Part shown: one piece after another, positions 44,088-53,782 of the stretch
Layout: each line of letters begins with the position of its first letter
Numbering within the stretch: the first letter of the stretch is position 1
Assembly (NCBI RefSeq): GCF_020723905.1
Contig: NZ_DYHZ01000001.1
Span: 241,501 to 305,500, forward strand
Source of the DNA: Anaerolinea thermophila
GTDB taxonomy: Bacteria; Chloroflexota; Anaerolineae; Anaerolineales; Anaerolineaceae
Direction of reading: 5' to 3'
DNA: 64,000 nt
Program-made: the position numbers and the translations under genes
Notes under the pieces: generated by a model
What the model saw: the letters and a program-made list of their open reading frames with translations, nothing else
Told to the model about the DNA's origin: nothing
The model's database searches: none

Positions 44088-45299
44088 TTACTGCAGGAAA
44101 CTCCATGGATTGACGCGGACCCCTGACTCACTCATAATCTCAAAGTGTAAATGCGGACCGGTAGAACGACCGGTGCTGCCCATTGCGCCAATGGTATCTC
44201 CCTGAGAAACGCTTGCGCCGCATCCGGCGTAAATTTGGCTCAGGTGCGCGTACAGGGTCTGCCAGCCGTTGCCATGATCAATGACCACCACGTACCCGTA
44301 GCCATTCTCATTCCAACCGGAGTACACCACCACACCCGAATCAGCGGCGTAAATGGGATTGCCAATGCGTCCGGCAATGTCAATACCCCAGTGATTGGTT
44401 TCCGGGGAATAGTCATACCCCGAGAGCCAGCGTTCAGTGGTGGGCCAGACAAACGAGCCATTGCCGATATAGCCGTCCACCTGTGTGCCGCAGTAGCCGG
44501 GACCAAAAATCCTGGCTTTTGCCGGATCGCGGCGGCTGATGAAGGGCGCTGACCAGGAAATGAAATCGCGTTTTCCACCGGGGACAAACACCAGCGTTCC
44601 GGGTTCAATATTCGGCTTGGACAGATCGCCCAGTTTAGCGGCGTCCAGATGATTACCGGGCCAGTCAATGATGGTCTCGGGGGTCACACCATAAAATTCG
44701 GCGACTTTCAACAGACTGTCGCCTTCGTGCCAGCGATAAAGCACGCCATCCACCGGCAAAATGTTCAGTTTCATGCCAACCTGCAGGCGGTGAGGATCAT
44801 CGGCAAGCGTTTCAAAGTTACCCCACAGGATGGATTGGGGCTTCAAGCCAAATTTTTCGGCAATTCCGAAAACCGTATCACCCTTTTGTACTTCGTAGGT
44901 GATGATCTCAAAACGGGGGCGGGACGGCACATAGGTATCCAGACGCGCCAGGCGGGTAATCCCGTTAGAAACAGAAACCGTAACCGGTTTGAAAACGGGA
45001 ATTTGCACGGTAGGCGTTGGCGATGGAAGGGGAGCGGCAAGGACAGCCTGTTCAGCGGCTTGCACCTCACCCTTTAAATAGAAACGCGCCATCACCCAGA
45101 TGACCAGCAAAATCAGGGCAATGGAGACAATTACCGTTCCGGCACGGAGGGCAACCTCCCCCAGTCCCAGACGTAAGATATTTTCCCAGATCAAAGCCCA
45201 GCGCGATGCCGGACGCGTTTCCTCTGCGGCTAACCCCGACTCCCCTGTCTCTTCTATCTCAGAAGAAAGGGAAGATGGAAGGTGAGAATCCTCAGTCAT
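44088..45299 (-). CDS. Membrane-anchored LysM-M23 endopeptidase
   Basis: Protein of 403 residues: cytoplasmic Glu-rich head, membrane helix at about 48-73, two LysM-like modules (YEVQKGDTVFGIAEKFGL... and YRWHEGDSLLKVAEFYGV...), then an M23 peptidase domain at about 295-400. Zinc ligands appear as HWGID (His-x3-Asp) and HLHFE. M23 enzymes cut peptide cross-links in the cell wall; the LysM modules bind peptidoglycan. First gene of the set with MEMO, CNNM and GNAT. The 166 bases upstream (45300-45465) hold only weak promoter-like elements. Confidence 0.9.
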   Translation of the reverse strand: MTEDSHLPSSLSSEIEETGESGLAAEETRPASRWALIWENILRLGLGEVALRAGTVIVSIALILLVIWVMARFYLKGEVQAAEQAVLAAPLPSPTPTVQIPVFKPVTVSVSNGITRLARLDTYVPSRPRFEIITYEVQKGDTVFGIAEKFGLKPQSILWGNFETLADDPHRLQVGMKLNILPVDGVLYRWHEGDSLLKVAEFYGVTPETIIDWPGNHLDAAKLGDLSKPNIEPGTLVFVPGGKRDFISWSAPFISRRDPAKARIFGPGYCGTQVDGYIGNGSFVWPTTERWLSGYDYSPETNHWGIDIAGRIGNPIYAADSGVVVYSGWNENGYGYVVVIDHGNGWQTLYAHLSQIYAGCGASVSQGDTIGAMGSTGRSTGPHLHFEIMSESGVRVNPWSFLQ

Positions 45300-45465
45300 T
45301 GTTCAGTTGTTCCTCTGCCTAGCATGATAACACATGCAGCTAAGCGGGTCAAGTTAGGAAAAGCCAATGTGTACCCAATCAATCTCCAATAAAATCACCC
45401 CTTCACCAATTTGTTCACGATGAAATCGCGATTCTCCCAGATCTTCTGGAAAGCATCAGGGGATT

Positions 45466-46362
45466 TCAGGCAGATTTCATTTGTCTCTTTCGAGCGGCGT
45501 AGAAATACAGCGCAATCAAAGTTGCCACATAGGGCACCATGGCGGTGAATTGAGCAGACACCCGATAGCCCTGCAAAAGCAAGCCCAGACCATCTGAAAA
45601 ACCAAACAGCAGAGAAATCAGGGCAACCCCCAGCGGGTTTCCGTTGACCAGAATAATCGCCGCCAGAGAAATCCAGCCCCGTCCGGCGGACATGTTTTCG
45701 GCAAACAGGTTTACGTATCCCAGCGAAAGAAATGCCCCACCCAGCCCACACAGCACGCCGCTGGCAAGCAAAGAAAGAGCGCGCATACGGCTGGAAGGCA
45801 CACCACTGGAATCCAGACGGGCAGGATTATACCCCGCTGCGCGCAGGCGCAACCCAAAGCGGGTGTGGAAAATTAAAAAATAGGAGAGGAAGGTAGCAAC
45901 CACAGCCACCCAGACCATCAGATTCTGCCCGGAGAGAATTTCTCCCACAACAGGGATGTTTTCGATCAGCGGAATGCGAACAGAGGGGATGGGCTGAATC
46001 CCGGCATTGGAGAATACCCCTTTGACACTGAAAATTTTACGCAGCATATAGGTGGTTGCCCCCACGGCAAACAGGTTAAGGGCAATGCCGGTGACAAATT
46101 CATCGGTCTTCAATATCACCGCAAACAGGATGAAAATCAACGCCAGCAACAAGGCGCCCAAAACCGCCAGCAGGATACCCACAAGCCACGACCCCGTGTA
46201 ATAAGAACCCAGCACTGCAAAAAACGCGCCGGTCAACAGCATCCCTTCCATGGCAATGTTGAACACCCCGGCATAGAAAGTATAGGCTCCGCCCAGCGCC
46301 GCCAGCAAAATGGGCGTGGCGCCAGAAATCATGCCATTAATTAATCCGATGAGAATTTTCAT
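45466..46362 (-). CDS. ABC permease of a nucleoside importer (NupQ-like)
   Basis: Permease of 298 residues with about eight hydrophobic segments. The ATPase-contact loop [23 protein letters not shown] is typical of the RbsC/BmpB-type second permease of nucleoside importers. It ends with a basic stretch ([12 protein letters not shown]). Last gene of the four-gene BMP operon; its start overlaps the preceding permease stop by four bases. Confidence 0.88.
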   Translation of the reverse strand: MKILIGLINGMISGATPILLAALGGAYTFYAGVFNIAMEGMLLTGAFFAVLGSYYTGSWLVGILLAVLGALLLALIFILFAVILKTDEFVTGIALNLFAVGATTYMLRKIFSVKGVFSNAGIQPIPSVRIPLIENIPVVGEILSGQNLMVWVAVVATFLSYFLIFHTRFGLRLRAAGYNPARLDSSGVPSSRMRALSLLASGVLCGLGGAFLSLGYVNLFAENMSAGRGWISLAAIILVNGNPLGVALISLLFGFSDGLGLLLQGYRVSAQFTAMVPYVATLIALYFYAARKRQMKSA

Positions 46363-47396
46363 GTACGCGCCTCCCGTGCCCTGCGCCGGGCAGACAGTTG
46401 CTCTACCAGCGTGTTGAGATATTCGCGGCTGGCGACAATCACCAGCACCAGGACTGCCTGTAAAACCTGAGAAATTTCATTGGGAACACTGGTGATGAGT
46501 TCCATCCCCAACGCACCGGTTTGAATGGCACTGAAAAATAAACCATACAGGAAAGTCGCCAGGATGCCGTTGTTGGCAACAATGGCAATCATGACCCCGT
46601 CCCAGGCGTAATTCGCGCCCAGACCCCGGATGAAACGATGCGTGCTTCCCATGACCACCAGACCACCTGCCAGACCTGCCAGAGCGCCCGTCATCAACAT
46701 CACCGAGACAAAATTCCGGTTAATGTCGCATCCACCGAGCCGCGCAAACAAAGCATTTTGACCGGTGATGCGCCACTCGTAACCGGCTTTCCAGCGGGAG
46801 AAGACAAACCACGAAACCAGTACCGCCGCAAACATGAACAGAATCATCGAGTTGAATTCTCCCCATTTGGGCAACCAGCCGCTGGCAGCAATTTGCGGCG
46901 TCATGGGAGAAAAAGCGGAAGGGTCTTTGAATGGTTCTGTAATTGCCCAGGCAGTGAAATAATCGGCAATCATGTTGAGCATCAACGTGACGATGAATTC
47001 GCTCATATCGAAAAATCGGCGTAACAGCGCTGCAATCCCTGCCCAGATCATACCTCCCAGCATTGCCAGCAAGGCAAGCACGGGGATCATTAACGCGGGC
47101 GGCAAATCCAGATAAAGCCCTCCAACCGTGGCAAATAAAGCGCCCATTACCAGTTGACCGGGCTGTCCCAGGTTGACTACCCCGGATGCAAAGGCAATCG
47201 CCGCTGAAAGTCCGGGAAGCACCAGCGGCACAGCGTTGCGCAGGGTGGTGGCAAAAGGGTAATACCCGAATAGAGAAAACTGGAAGAGGGCTTGATAGGT
47301 TTCCAGCGGATTATAACCCTGCAGGACAAGCAGAACTGCCCCCAACAGCAAAGCCACCAGAATACCAATCAGAGCGTTCAACACTTTTTGTTTCAT
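46359..47396 (-). CDS. ABC permease of a nucleoside importer (NupP-like)
   Basis: Permease of 345 residues, the longer partner of the pair, with about nine membrane segments and loop [18 protein letters not shown]. Together with the shorter permease and the two-domain ATPase, it gives the architecture of basic nucleoside importers (Bacillus NupOPQ-NupN). Overlaps the ATPase gene by four bases at its start. Confidence 0.88.
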   Translation of the reverse strand: MKQKVLNALIGILVALLLGAVLLVLQGYNPLETYQALFQFSLFGYYPFATTLRNAVPLVLPGLSAAIAFASGVVNLGQPGQLVMGALFATVGGLYLDLPPALMIPVLALLAMLGGMIWAGIAALLRRFFDMSEFIVTLMLNMIADYFTAWAITEPFKDPSAFSPMTPQIAASGWLPKWGEFNSMILFMFAAVLVSWFVFSRWKAGYEWRITGQNALFARLGGCDINRNFVSVMLMTGALAGLAGGLVVMGSTHRFIRGLGANYAWDGVMIAIVANNGILATFLYGLFFSAIQTGALGMELITSVPNEISQVLQAVLVLVIVASREYLNTLVEQLSARRRAREART

Positions 47397-48925
47397 GGGC
47401 TTGTCCGGTGTCCTCCCAACATTAAGGCTCCCACTTCCTGCGGCGTGGTTTGCTCTACGGGCAGGTCTCCCACCAGTTGACCGCGATACAACACCAGAAT
47501 CCGATCAGAAAGCAGGAAAATTTCTTCCAGATCAGCAGAAATCATCAACACCGCGCGCCCTTCGGCGCGAATTCGCAAAATCTGGTCGTGAATGTATTCC
47601 ATTGAACCGACATCCAGTCCCCGGGTAGGCTGGTCGAGGAGGACAAAATCACTCTGGAGCATGAGTTCCCGCCCCACAATGACCTTTTGCTGATTTCCTC
47701 CCGAAAGGGTGCGAAAGGTGGCGCGCGGCGATGAGACCACCACGGAGAAAGCATCAATCAACTGGCGGGTAAACTGTTGCGCATATCGGGTGTTGAGCAA
47801 TATCCCTCGCCAGCCCGAAAGGTTTGGATTCAGACGATGATGGGTCATGATGGCATTTTCCCAAACGGAAGCCGTCAAACTGGCACCCATCTTGCCGCGA
47901 TCCTGCGGGACAAAGGAAATCATCCGGCGTCTCTCAAGAATATCGCAATGGGTGATATCCCTGCCACGGACGAGAATGCGCCCGCTGGTAGGTCGTTGAA
48001 TACCCATCAGGGTGTTGACCAGTTCAAATTGCCCGTTTCCTTCTACTCCCGCCACGCCGACGATTTCCCCCTCGCGCACTTCAAAATTCAGGTTATCCAA
48101 TCGGACGCGCCCATGATCTTCGCGCAGGGTGAGGTGCTCCACCTGCAAAACAGGATCGCCGGGAGTCTGCGGCTTCCTCCGGGTGGTGAAAATCACCTCA
48201 CGTCCCACCATCATCCGTGCCAGTTCCTGGCGGTTGGTGCTGGCGGCATCTACCGTGTCCACCTTTTTGCCCTTGCGCATGACGGTGATGCGGTCGCTGA
48301 GTTCCAGCACCTCTTCCAGCCGATGGGAGATGAAGAGAATCGTATGCCCGCCATCCCGCAAGCGGGTCAATTCGGCAAATAATTGAGGAATTTCCTGCGG
48401 TGTGAGCACTGCCGTGGGCTCATCCAGAATGAGCACTTCCACATTGCGGTACAGGAGGGTAAGAATTTCCACCTTCTGACGGGCGGCAACAGAAATCTCT
48501 TCCACGCGGGCATCCGGATCCAGGTTAAACTGAAACTCATCAATCTTTTGCCGAACCAGTTCGCGGGCACGGCGGCGATCCAATTTGCCCAGCCAGTTAA
48601 CCGGCTCAACACCCAGAACAATGTTCTCCCAGACAGTGTATTCGGGGATGAGAACGATTTCCTGATGCACCATACCAATGCCCGCGCGAATGGCTTCGCC
48701 CGGCTCGCGGAACGATACCGGCTTCCCTTTGAACCAGATTTCACCGGAATTCGCATGGGTCAATCCATAAAGCACCTTCATTAAGGTGCTTTTTCCCGCG
48801 CCGTTTTCTCCCACAATCGAATGGATTTCACCACGCCGAAACTCCACGCTGACATCGTCCAATGCCAGGACACTGGGAGGGTACACCTTGACCATGTGGC
48901 GCATTTCAATCAGGTTAGAGTCCAT
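47393..48925 (-). CDS. Two-domain ABC ATPase of the nucleoside importer
   Basis: Tandem ATPase of 510 residues. First half: Walker [10 protein letters not shown], signature [12 protein letters not shown], Walker [12 protein letters not shown]. Second half: degenerate P-loop GVEGNGQ, signature [15 protein letters not shown], Walker [13 protein letters not shown] with Gln in place of the catalytic Glu. This asymmetry is normal for sugar/nucleoside ATPases of the RbsA/NupO type. ATG 48925 is chosen over GTG 48934. It is separated from the binding-protein gene by a hairpin. Confidence 0.92.
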   Translation of the reverse strand: MDSNLIEMRHMVKVYPPSVLALDDVSVEFRRGEIHSIVGENGAGKSTLMKVLYGLTHANSGEIWFKGKPVSFREPGEAIRAGIGMVHQEIVLIPEYTVWENIVLGVEPVNWLGKLDRRRARELVRQKIDEFQFNLDPDARVEEISVAARQKVEILTLLYRNVEVLILDEPTAVLTPQEIPQLFAELTRLRDGGHTILFISHRLEEVLELSDRITVMRKGKKVDTVDAASTNRQELARMMVGREVIFTTRRKPQTPGDPVLQVEHLTLREDHGRVRLDNLNFEVREGEIVGVAGVEGNGQFELVNTLMGIQRPTSGRILVRGRDITHCDILERRRMISFVPQDRGKMGASLTASVWENAIMTHHRLNPNLSGWRGILLNTRYAQQFTRQLIDAFSVVVSSPRATFRTLSGGNQQKVIVGRELMLQSDFVLLDQPTRGLDVGSMEYIHDQILRIRAEGRAVLMISADLEEIFLLSDRILVLYRGQLVGDLPVEQTTPQEVGALMLGGHRTSP

Positions 48926-48955
48926 GCCCTTCACCCTTAAGCCATGTTTCAGGAA

Positions 48956-48985
48956 GATGGGTGAAGCACACCGGCTTCACCCATC
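48956..48985 (-). repeat. Intra-operon stabilising hairpin
   Basis: Perfect 12-bp inverted repeat GATGGGTGAAGC (48956-48967) and GCTTCACCCATC (48974-48985) without a T run, between the binding-protein stop and the ATPase start. It probably blocks 3' exonucleases and so boosts binding-protein mRNA relative to the rest. Confidence 0.6.
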
Positions 48986-49014
48986 GGAAATGCGGTATGA
49001 AGAGAACCGGCAAC

Positions 49015-50049
49015 CTATTGCCAGACGTTCTGATTGTTGTACATCTCAATCTTCAGAGTGCCGTCCACAATTTGCTGACGGATTGCCAGAACTTTATCCA
49101 CAATACTTTGAGGCAGCACCTGCACTTTGGCTTCCAGAGCAATATCCACGCCGCCCTGAGCAATGCCGTATTTCAGCACCTGTCCTGGCTTATACGTGCC
49201 TTCGTGGATGGTCTTGTACACGTCCTCAATGGCTTTGCCCACGTTTTTAATGTCACTGGCGATGACATAACCGGGTTCCAGGTCGTTCTGGTTGGTATCC
49301 ACACCGATGGCGTATAACTGGCGCTCACGGGCGGCTTGCAGAACGCCAATACCCGCCGCCGCCGCAACCTGGAAGACCACATCGGCTTTCTGATCGTACA
49401 GTTGCAAAGCGGCTTGCTTGCCGCGCGCCGAGTCATCCCATGCGCCGCCGAGGGATTTCTTCAACACCTGAATTTCAGGATCCACCGATTTCGCGCCATT
49501 CTCGTAAGCAAAGACAAAAGCGCTCACCACCGGATCCACGTCACCACCCACCACGCCGATGATTTTGTCTGCGTTGATATTGGGAATGCTGGTGTCCAGG
49601 GTTGCCAGCCCGGCTACCACGCCAGCAAGATAAGCGCTCTCTTCCTCGATAAAATCCACCGAGGTGATGGTCTTCTTGCTGTTTTCCACCACCGTATCAA
49701 TGTTGACAAAGATTTTATCGGGATACTGATCGGCAAATTCCTTGAGTTGATCCTCAAAGCCGTAGGAAATGACGAAGATCACATCGGCAAAATCCACCGC
49801 CGCGCGCAGAGAGGGTTCATATTTGCCGGCATCGAAATTGCACTCGAGGGTGCGGGTTTCCACCCCATACTGCTTGGCAATATTGTCAATGCCAGCCTTG
49901 CCGGAATCGTAGAAAGCGTTATCTCCCAGTGCGCCGTTAATCAGATACACCACCCGTTTGGGCTGTTCCTGGGTTTTAGCGGCAGGGGCACACGCCACCA
50001 GACTGAACACAAAAACAGCAATCAAAAGGACAAGAAGCGACTTTTTCAT
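49015..50049 (-). CDS. BMP-family nucleoside-binding lipoprotein
   Basis: Lipoprotein of 344 residues with signal peptide MKKSLLVLLIAVFVFSLVAC (lipobox LVAC), then a BMP/PnrA fold: VYLINGALGDNAFYDSGKAG, SYGFEDQLKEFADQYPDKIF and VVGGDVDPVVSAFVFAYENGAKSVDP. Family members bind purine nucleosides for ABC import. First gene of the operon. A TATAAT -10 on the minus strand at 50114-50109, with a poor -35 (TATCAA, 17-base spacing), lies upstream. Confidence 0.9.
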   Translation of the reverse strand: MKKSLLVLLIAVFVFSLVACAPAAKTQEQPKRVVYLINGALGDNAFYDSGKAGIDNIAKQYGVETRTLECNFDAGKYEPSLRAAVDFADVIFVISYGFEDQLKEFADQYPDKIFVNIDTVVENSKKTITSVDFIEEESAYLAGVVAGLATLDTSIPNINADKIIGVVGGDVDPVVSAFVFAYENGAKSVDPEIQVLKKSLGGAWDDSARGKQAALQLYDQKADVVFQVAAAAGIGVLQAARERQLYAIGVDTNQNDLEPGYVIASDIKNVGKAIEDVYKTIHEGTYKPGQVLKYGIAQGGVDIALEAKVQVLPQSIVDKVLAIRQQIVDGTLKIEMYNNQNVWQ

Positions 50050-50212
50050 TTTGATTTCTCCTCACACACGAAGTTTGGAATCGAGCAAAACTCGCCAGGA
50101 ATAAAAAAATTATACTCCCCTCATCCCCCTTTTGATATTGCCATTTGTCCCATTCATTTCACCCATTGGTACCCCCTGGATCCAGTGTTGCTATGATTTC
50201 ACCTTAAACGCC

Positions 50213-50236
50213 AGAAAGAGGGCTCTCACCCTCTCC
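50213..50236 (-). terminator. Weak terminator candidate after the polymerase gene
   Basis: Arms AGAGGG (50217-50222) and CCCTCT (50229-50234), on the minus strand followed by TTTCT; 64 bases after the polymerase stop. The rest of 50050-50299 holds the BMP promoter and nothing else clear. Confidence 0.4.
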
Positions 50237-50299
50237 TGTTGCCGGATCCGGGGGAGATTGCCGCGCTCACTGCGCTTGCATATCCCCCTTCACAGTCTC

Positions 50300-52462
50300 T
50301 CATTGACCCTCAGGAATGGGAGCCAGCGGATGAACAGGCAAAGGCACAAACAGCAAACGAGGCTGAAAAGGAACAGGGGGAGGGCTTTCTAACGGCTGAA
50401 GGATTTCCTCTGCCGCTCGTTGTACCAGACGGGCATAACGGTCCACGTCCACCATCGAGGGGGCAGGCATGTCCACACTGACGCCCTGACGGGTAAACCA
50501 GAAATGCAGGCGCATCCCTGCCCGCACAGCAACTCCCCGCTCTGCCAGCAATCGCGCCGCCTGAGCGGCGGGACCGGGTTTCCGGAAACTCTCCGGCGCC
50601 CGGCTTAGTTTCACTGCCACTTTGAGCACCGCAGGAGGAATTTGCCCCCGGCTCAATCGCTGGAGTTCCCGCTGAACCAGGACTCTGGCATCGGCAACCC
50701 GCTCGCGGGGATCTTCTGCCTGAGCCAGAATACGTAAAATTTCCCCCTGAACACTGGCGGCAAACGCACAGGTGTCGTGACGGCGCAGGGCAAGCCCCCG
50801 CACTTTCAGAGTGCCATCTTCAAAGACGCCAAAGTACCGGTTGGGCACCGGCGTCCTGCCATCCTGCCGGGAGGGCAGGAAAACCAGCCAGCGGTAAATT
50901 CCTTCCAGCGTCACCCCAATGGAGGTTCTAGCTTGAATGGCTTCCAGCAGGGGGGCAACATCTTCACGGCACAGCCCACCCTCGCGATGCACGAATAAAC
51001 TATCCACGTACATATGCAGAACGGTAAAGCCCTGTTCTTCTGCCAGTTCCTTGGCTTGCAGAAGCAGTTCCCGGCTCAGGGCAGTCACCTTTTCATGCGA
51101 CTCCACCTTCCCAAAGCGCGCATTCTTATATCCCAGATAGCCAAAACACACCACCAGCAGCCATTTCAGCGCGGACTGGCGGGCTTTAAGCCCGGCAATG
51201 CGCTCATCTCTCGGATCAAGGGTTTGCAGGCGCTGTTTCAGCGCCAGCCGTTTGCGTAAGAGAGGGGTCAGGGTACGTGGAATCAAGCCGGGCGGGGCAT
51301 CGGGATGTGCCAGCGTTTCAGGGGAGATATTGGCTTGCACCATAATCGAAGGGTACATGGAGGCAAAATCAATCTCAGCCACATGGCGATACACTCCAAC
51401 CAGTGGCTGATAGATCATCCCCCCGCGGTCTGCACGAATCAAGTCGCTCAACGTGCGCGGGGATTCGGCTTGCTGTTTGACGGCAGGAATCAACACCCCT
51501 TCCTGGAGTGCGGTCAACATCTGCATGGCAGTAATGCCCGCCCCCGGCGACTTGCGCGCGGTTTCCTGCACCCCCAGTTGGGTCACCCGTGCCAGTTCCA
51601 TGGCGCCTTCCAGCCCAATTTCACCAAACAGGGCAGCGTTGCGCCGGTCGATGTGCCAGCGTCCAAACAGGAAGGCTTGCTCACCGCGATAAAGCACCTG
51701 TCCATAGGCAAACAGGGTGCGAGCCGGACGCACTGCTACTGCCATCCCTGGGTCGCGATTGAGATTGAACTCTGGAAACACTTTCTGGAGAAAAGGGAAA
51801 AGCCAGGTATCTCCATAATCAGTGAGAATCACATCAGGATCAAAACGGGAGAGCAATGCGCGCAAATTTGCTCCAAACGCCCGCAGAGGCTCAAGGCTCA
51901 AACGGTACCGGAACGTCTGAAAGCGCAGATCCAACCAGGCAGGCGGGGACAGGTGAGGATCGTCCGGCAGTTCTACTTCCAGAATCCGCAGGGAGGGAGC
52001 AGACGGATCCAGATCCCAGGGCGAGTCCAGAGGACTCAGCATGAGAATCTGTTCGCCATCGGTGGTAAAGCGGCATTGACCCAAAAGATGCACGCCTGTA
52101 TGCCCCGCCAGCCGGACACCCAGAGGCAGGTCGGCATCGTAGTAATCCAGCAGAGGGAAGTTTCGGCGCAGGTCATGGTACACAGCCTGCGCCGATGCGG
52201 GGTCAGGCAGGGTCACCGCCATCACAGGACACTGCCCGCGGAAGAGATCCTTTCGGTCCTGGCGCTCACACGACACAGAACGACTGCTAAGGTAGCGCCA
52301 TGCCTGACGCAAGTCTGCCCGCCCTCCGGTAACGTAGAAAGTCACAGGGAGGTGCATACGCAAGAGCCAGCGTTTTCCGGTCTGGTCAATCAGCCACAGC
52401 ATGGGAGTGCCATCCGGGCGCAGGTACACATCCATTAACCAGCCAAGGCATTCAACCTTCAT
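50300..52462 (-). CDS. Divergent family B DNA polymerase, probably proofreading-deficient
   Basis: Polymerase of 720 residues. Palm motif A is EIDFASMYPSI with Asp365; motif B is ARQSALKWLLVVCFGYLGYKNARFG near 428-450; motif C is LHMYVDSLFV, keeping the second Asp (487) of DTDS while the first is Tyr. The thumb block RGLALRRHDT lies near 555. In the exonuclease region Exo I reads LEVE instead of DIE, and the YN-D-FD motif reads DYGDTWLF, so proofreading is probably lost. QPRLLF near the C-terminus fits a hexapeptide clamp motif. ATG 52462 overlaps the stop of the coiled-coil gene by 11 bases. Confidence 0.85.
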   Translation of the reverse strand: MKVECLGWLMDVYLRPDGTPMLWLIDQTGKRWLLRMHLPVTFYVTGGRADLRQAWRYLSSRSVSCERQDRKDLFRGQCPVMAVTLPDPASAQAVYHDLRRNFPLLDYYDADLPLGVRLAGHTGVHLLGQCRFTTDGEQILMLSPLDSPWDLDPSAPSLRILEVELPDDPHLSPPAWLDLRFQTFRYRLSLEPLRAFGANLRALLSRFDPDVILTDYGDTWLFPFLQKVFPEFNLNRDPGMAVAVRPARTLFAYGQVLYRGEQAFLFGRWHIDRRNAALFGEIGLEGAMELARVTQLGVQETARKSPGAGITAMQMLTALQEGVLIPAVKQQAESPRTLSDLIRADRGGMIYQPLVGVYRHVAEIDFASMYPSIMVQANISPETLAHPDAPPGLIPRTLTPLLRKRLALKQRLQTLDPRDERIAGLKARQSALKWLLVVCFGYLGYKNARFGKVESHEKVTALSRELLLQAKELAEEQGFTVLHMYVDSLFVHREGGLCREDVAPLLEAIQARTSIGVTLEGIYRWLVFLPSRQDGRTPVPNRYFGVFEDGTLKVRGLALRRHDTCAFAASVQGEILRILAQAEDPRERVADARVLVQRELQRLSRGQIPPAVLKVAVKLSRAPESFRKPGPAAQAARLLAERGVAVRAGMRLHFWFTRQGVSVDMPAPSMVDVDRYARLVQRAAEEILQPLESPPPVPFQPRLLFVPLPVHPLAPIPEGQ

Positions 52463-52739
52463 GGTTGCGGCGCAAAAGGGCAATTTCCTGCTGAAGGTGC
52501 TGGACTTCCTGTTCCAGAAGCATCACCCGACGCGATTGCTCCAGGAGCATGGCCAGCAGAGCGGCTTCGAACGGCAGGAGCATCTCCGAAGCGGTGATTG
52601 CCGCCAGATGCGGGCGAGCAGAAGCCAGCAGAGCATCCAGCAGCAGTTGATCGCTGCGCCGCAGTGCCCGCCGAAAGCCCTGAAGAGCGGCTTCGGTCTC
52701 GTTCAACTGCCGGGTGAGCGTTGGTACAGTGCGTCCCAT
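52452..52739 (-). CDS. Small coiled-coil protein of the polymerase cassette
   Basis: Not recognised. The 95-residue product is wholly helical, with heptad-like leucines in its second half (AMLLEQSRRVMLLEQEVQHLQQEIALL), predicting a dimeric coiled coil. It starts 8 bases after the RecA-like gene and overlaps the polymerase start by 11 bases, so all three are probably made in fixed ratio. It may be a bridging subunit between the RecA-like protein and the polymerase; this is inference from position only. Confidence 0.7.
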   Translation of the reverse strand: MGRTVPTLTRQLNETEAALQGFRRALRRSDQLLLDALLASARPHLAAITASEMLLPFEAALLAMLLEQSRRVMLLEQEVQHLQQEIALLRRNHEG

Positions 52740-52747
52740 ACCTGCTG

Positions 52748-53287
52748 TTAGAAGAGGGAAAACTGAACGGGCGGCGCAGAAGGCTGAGGTTCGAGCCAGA
52801 GCGCATCAGCGCGCTGACAGACGACCTCAAACAACGAATACCGACGCGGGGTAGGTGGGGGAGTCAGGGTGACAATCACCGGCGCCAGCACACGCAGGGA
52901 ATCGCTCCGTTCTAAACAGCGTTTCAACAGGGATTGCGCCTCCTTCAACGGCAGGGTCTCATCGTAAAAACTTGCCAGCAGATCCAGCAGGATGCAGGGG
53001 ACAGAGGAGGGAGAACTCTCTTCCAGCAATGCCAGCATCTGATATGCCGTGAACGCCCGCCGCACATAAATGCGCTGACTCACTTCTTCCACAGCAGGAG
53101 TATGACGGCGAATCAACCGCGTCAACGGGTAGGCTTGCAGGCGATTACCGCCATCCAGAACCTGTACCGTCCCGCCTAATGCCAGCCGGACAATCAGGGG
53201 GGAAATGTGGTCAGCGGCGGCGTGCGTCGCACAGATCACTGCCATCGAACCGGCAGGAAAGGATTGGGAAAGCATGATGTCGTTCAT
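52748..53287 (-). CDS. RecA-like protein lacking Walker A, with terminal clamp motif
   Basis: Protein of 179 residues resembling the RecA/RadA core: a strand-rich start (GSMAVICATHAAADHISPLIVRLAL) where the P-loop should be, but with no GK[ST]; then VQVLDGGNRLQAYPL, QRIYVRRAFTAYQMLALLE and a Walker B-like CILLDLLASF near 98-107. The C-terminus is QFSLF, close to the QL[SD]LF beta-clamp pentapeptide. By analogy with ImuA, it may be an inactive RecA paralog that organises a translesion polymerase. Family assignment rests on pattern resemblance, not on a search. It is 72 bases after the LuxR gene. Confidence 0.65.
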   Translation of the reverse strand: MNDIMLSQSFPAGSMAVICATHAAADHISPLIVRLALGGTVQVLDGGNRLQAYPLTRLIRRHTPAVEEVSQRIYVRRAFTAYQMLALLEESSPSSVPCILLDLLASFYDETLPLKEAQSLLKRCLERSDSLRVLAPVIVTLTPPPTPRRYSLFEVVCQRADALWLEPQPSAPPVQFSLF

Positions 53288-53359
53288 CGCTTTCCATGGT
53301 AAGCCATGAAAAGCCTTTTGCCCATTCCCTCTGGGAGGAGAAAGCAGGGGATTTTGTGG

Positions 53360-53776
53360 TTAACCCGTGGGGGGATTTTCCCAGGATGAAAAATCCCACT
53401 CCGCAAGCAGGCGGCGCAGTTCGCTTTTGCTGTGCACTTCAAAGTGAGCCAGCGCATTGCGCAGATGAGTCTTGACCGTTTCGGGAGAGATGCCCATGCG
53501 TTGAGCAATTTGCCGGTTGGTGTACCCCAGACAGGCAAGCGCAACTGCCTGCTGCTCCCGCGGAGTAAGCAGTAGCCAGCGCCGCCAGAGATCCTCGCGC
53601 AGGTGCATGGTCTGCAAAGCCGTATCAATGAGTTGTTCGGCAAGTTGCGACTCGGGAACTCCCGTCTGCTGTGCAAGCAGGCGCAACAGGTCTTCGGTGC
53701 GCTGAGAGACCTCAAAGGTGCGTGCTTGTTTTCCGGGCGCTCTCCACCACCCCCGCAGCCACTCCCACAGGTTCAT
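53360..53776 (-). CDS. LuxR/GerE-type transcription regulator of the polymerase cassette
   Basis: Protein of 138 residues. The C-terminal HTH covers about 68-125: LTPREQQAVALACLGYTNRQIAQRMGISPETVKTHL is a typical GerE helix-turn-helix. The N-terminal 60 residues are helical with a ribbon-helix-like segment (TEDLLRLLAQQTGVPESQLAEQLI), without a receiver domain. The ATG coincides with the predicted transcription start, giving a leaderless mRNA. It may fine-tune the cassette. Confidence 0.82.
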   Translation of the reverse strand: MNLWEWLRGWWRAPGKQARTFEVSQRTEDLLRLLAQQTGVPESQLAEQLIDTALQTMHLREDLWRRWLLLTPREQQAVALACLGYTNRQIAQRMGISPETVKTHLRNALAHFEVHSKSELRRLLAEWDFSSWENPPTG

Positions 53777-53782
53777 GATTTC

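Noticed and set aside
48956-48985. Rho-independent terminator in the BMP operon
   Set aside because: The 12-bp stem has no T run on the minus strand, so I call it a stabilising hairpin.
51305-52438. Long open frame on the plus strand (377 codons)
   Set aside because: Antisense to the family B polymerase, whose motifs are unmistakable; the translation shows no domain.
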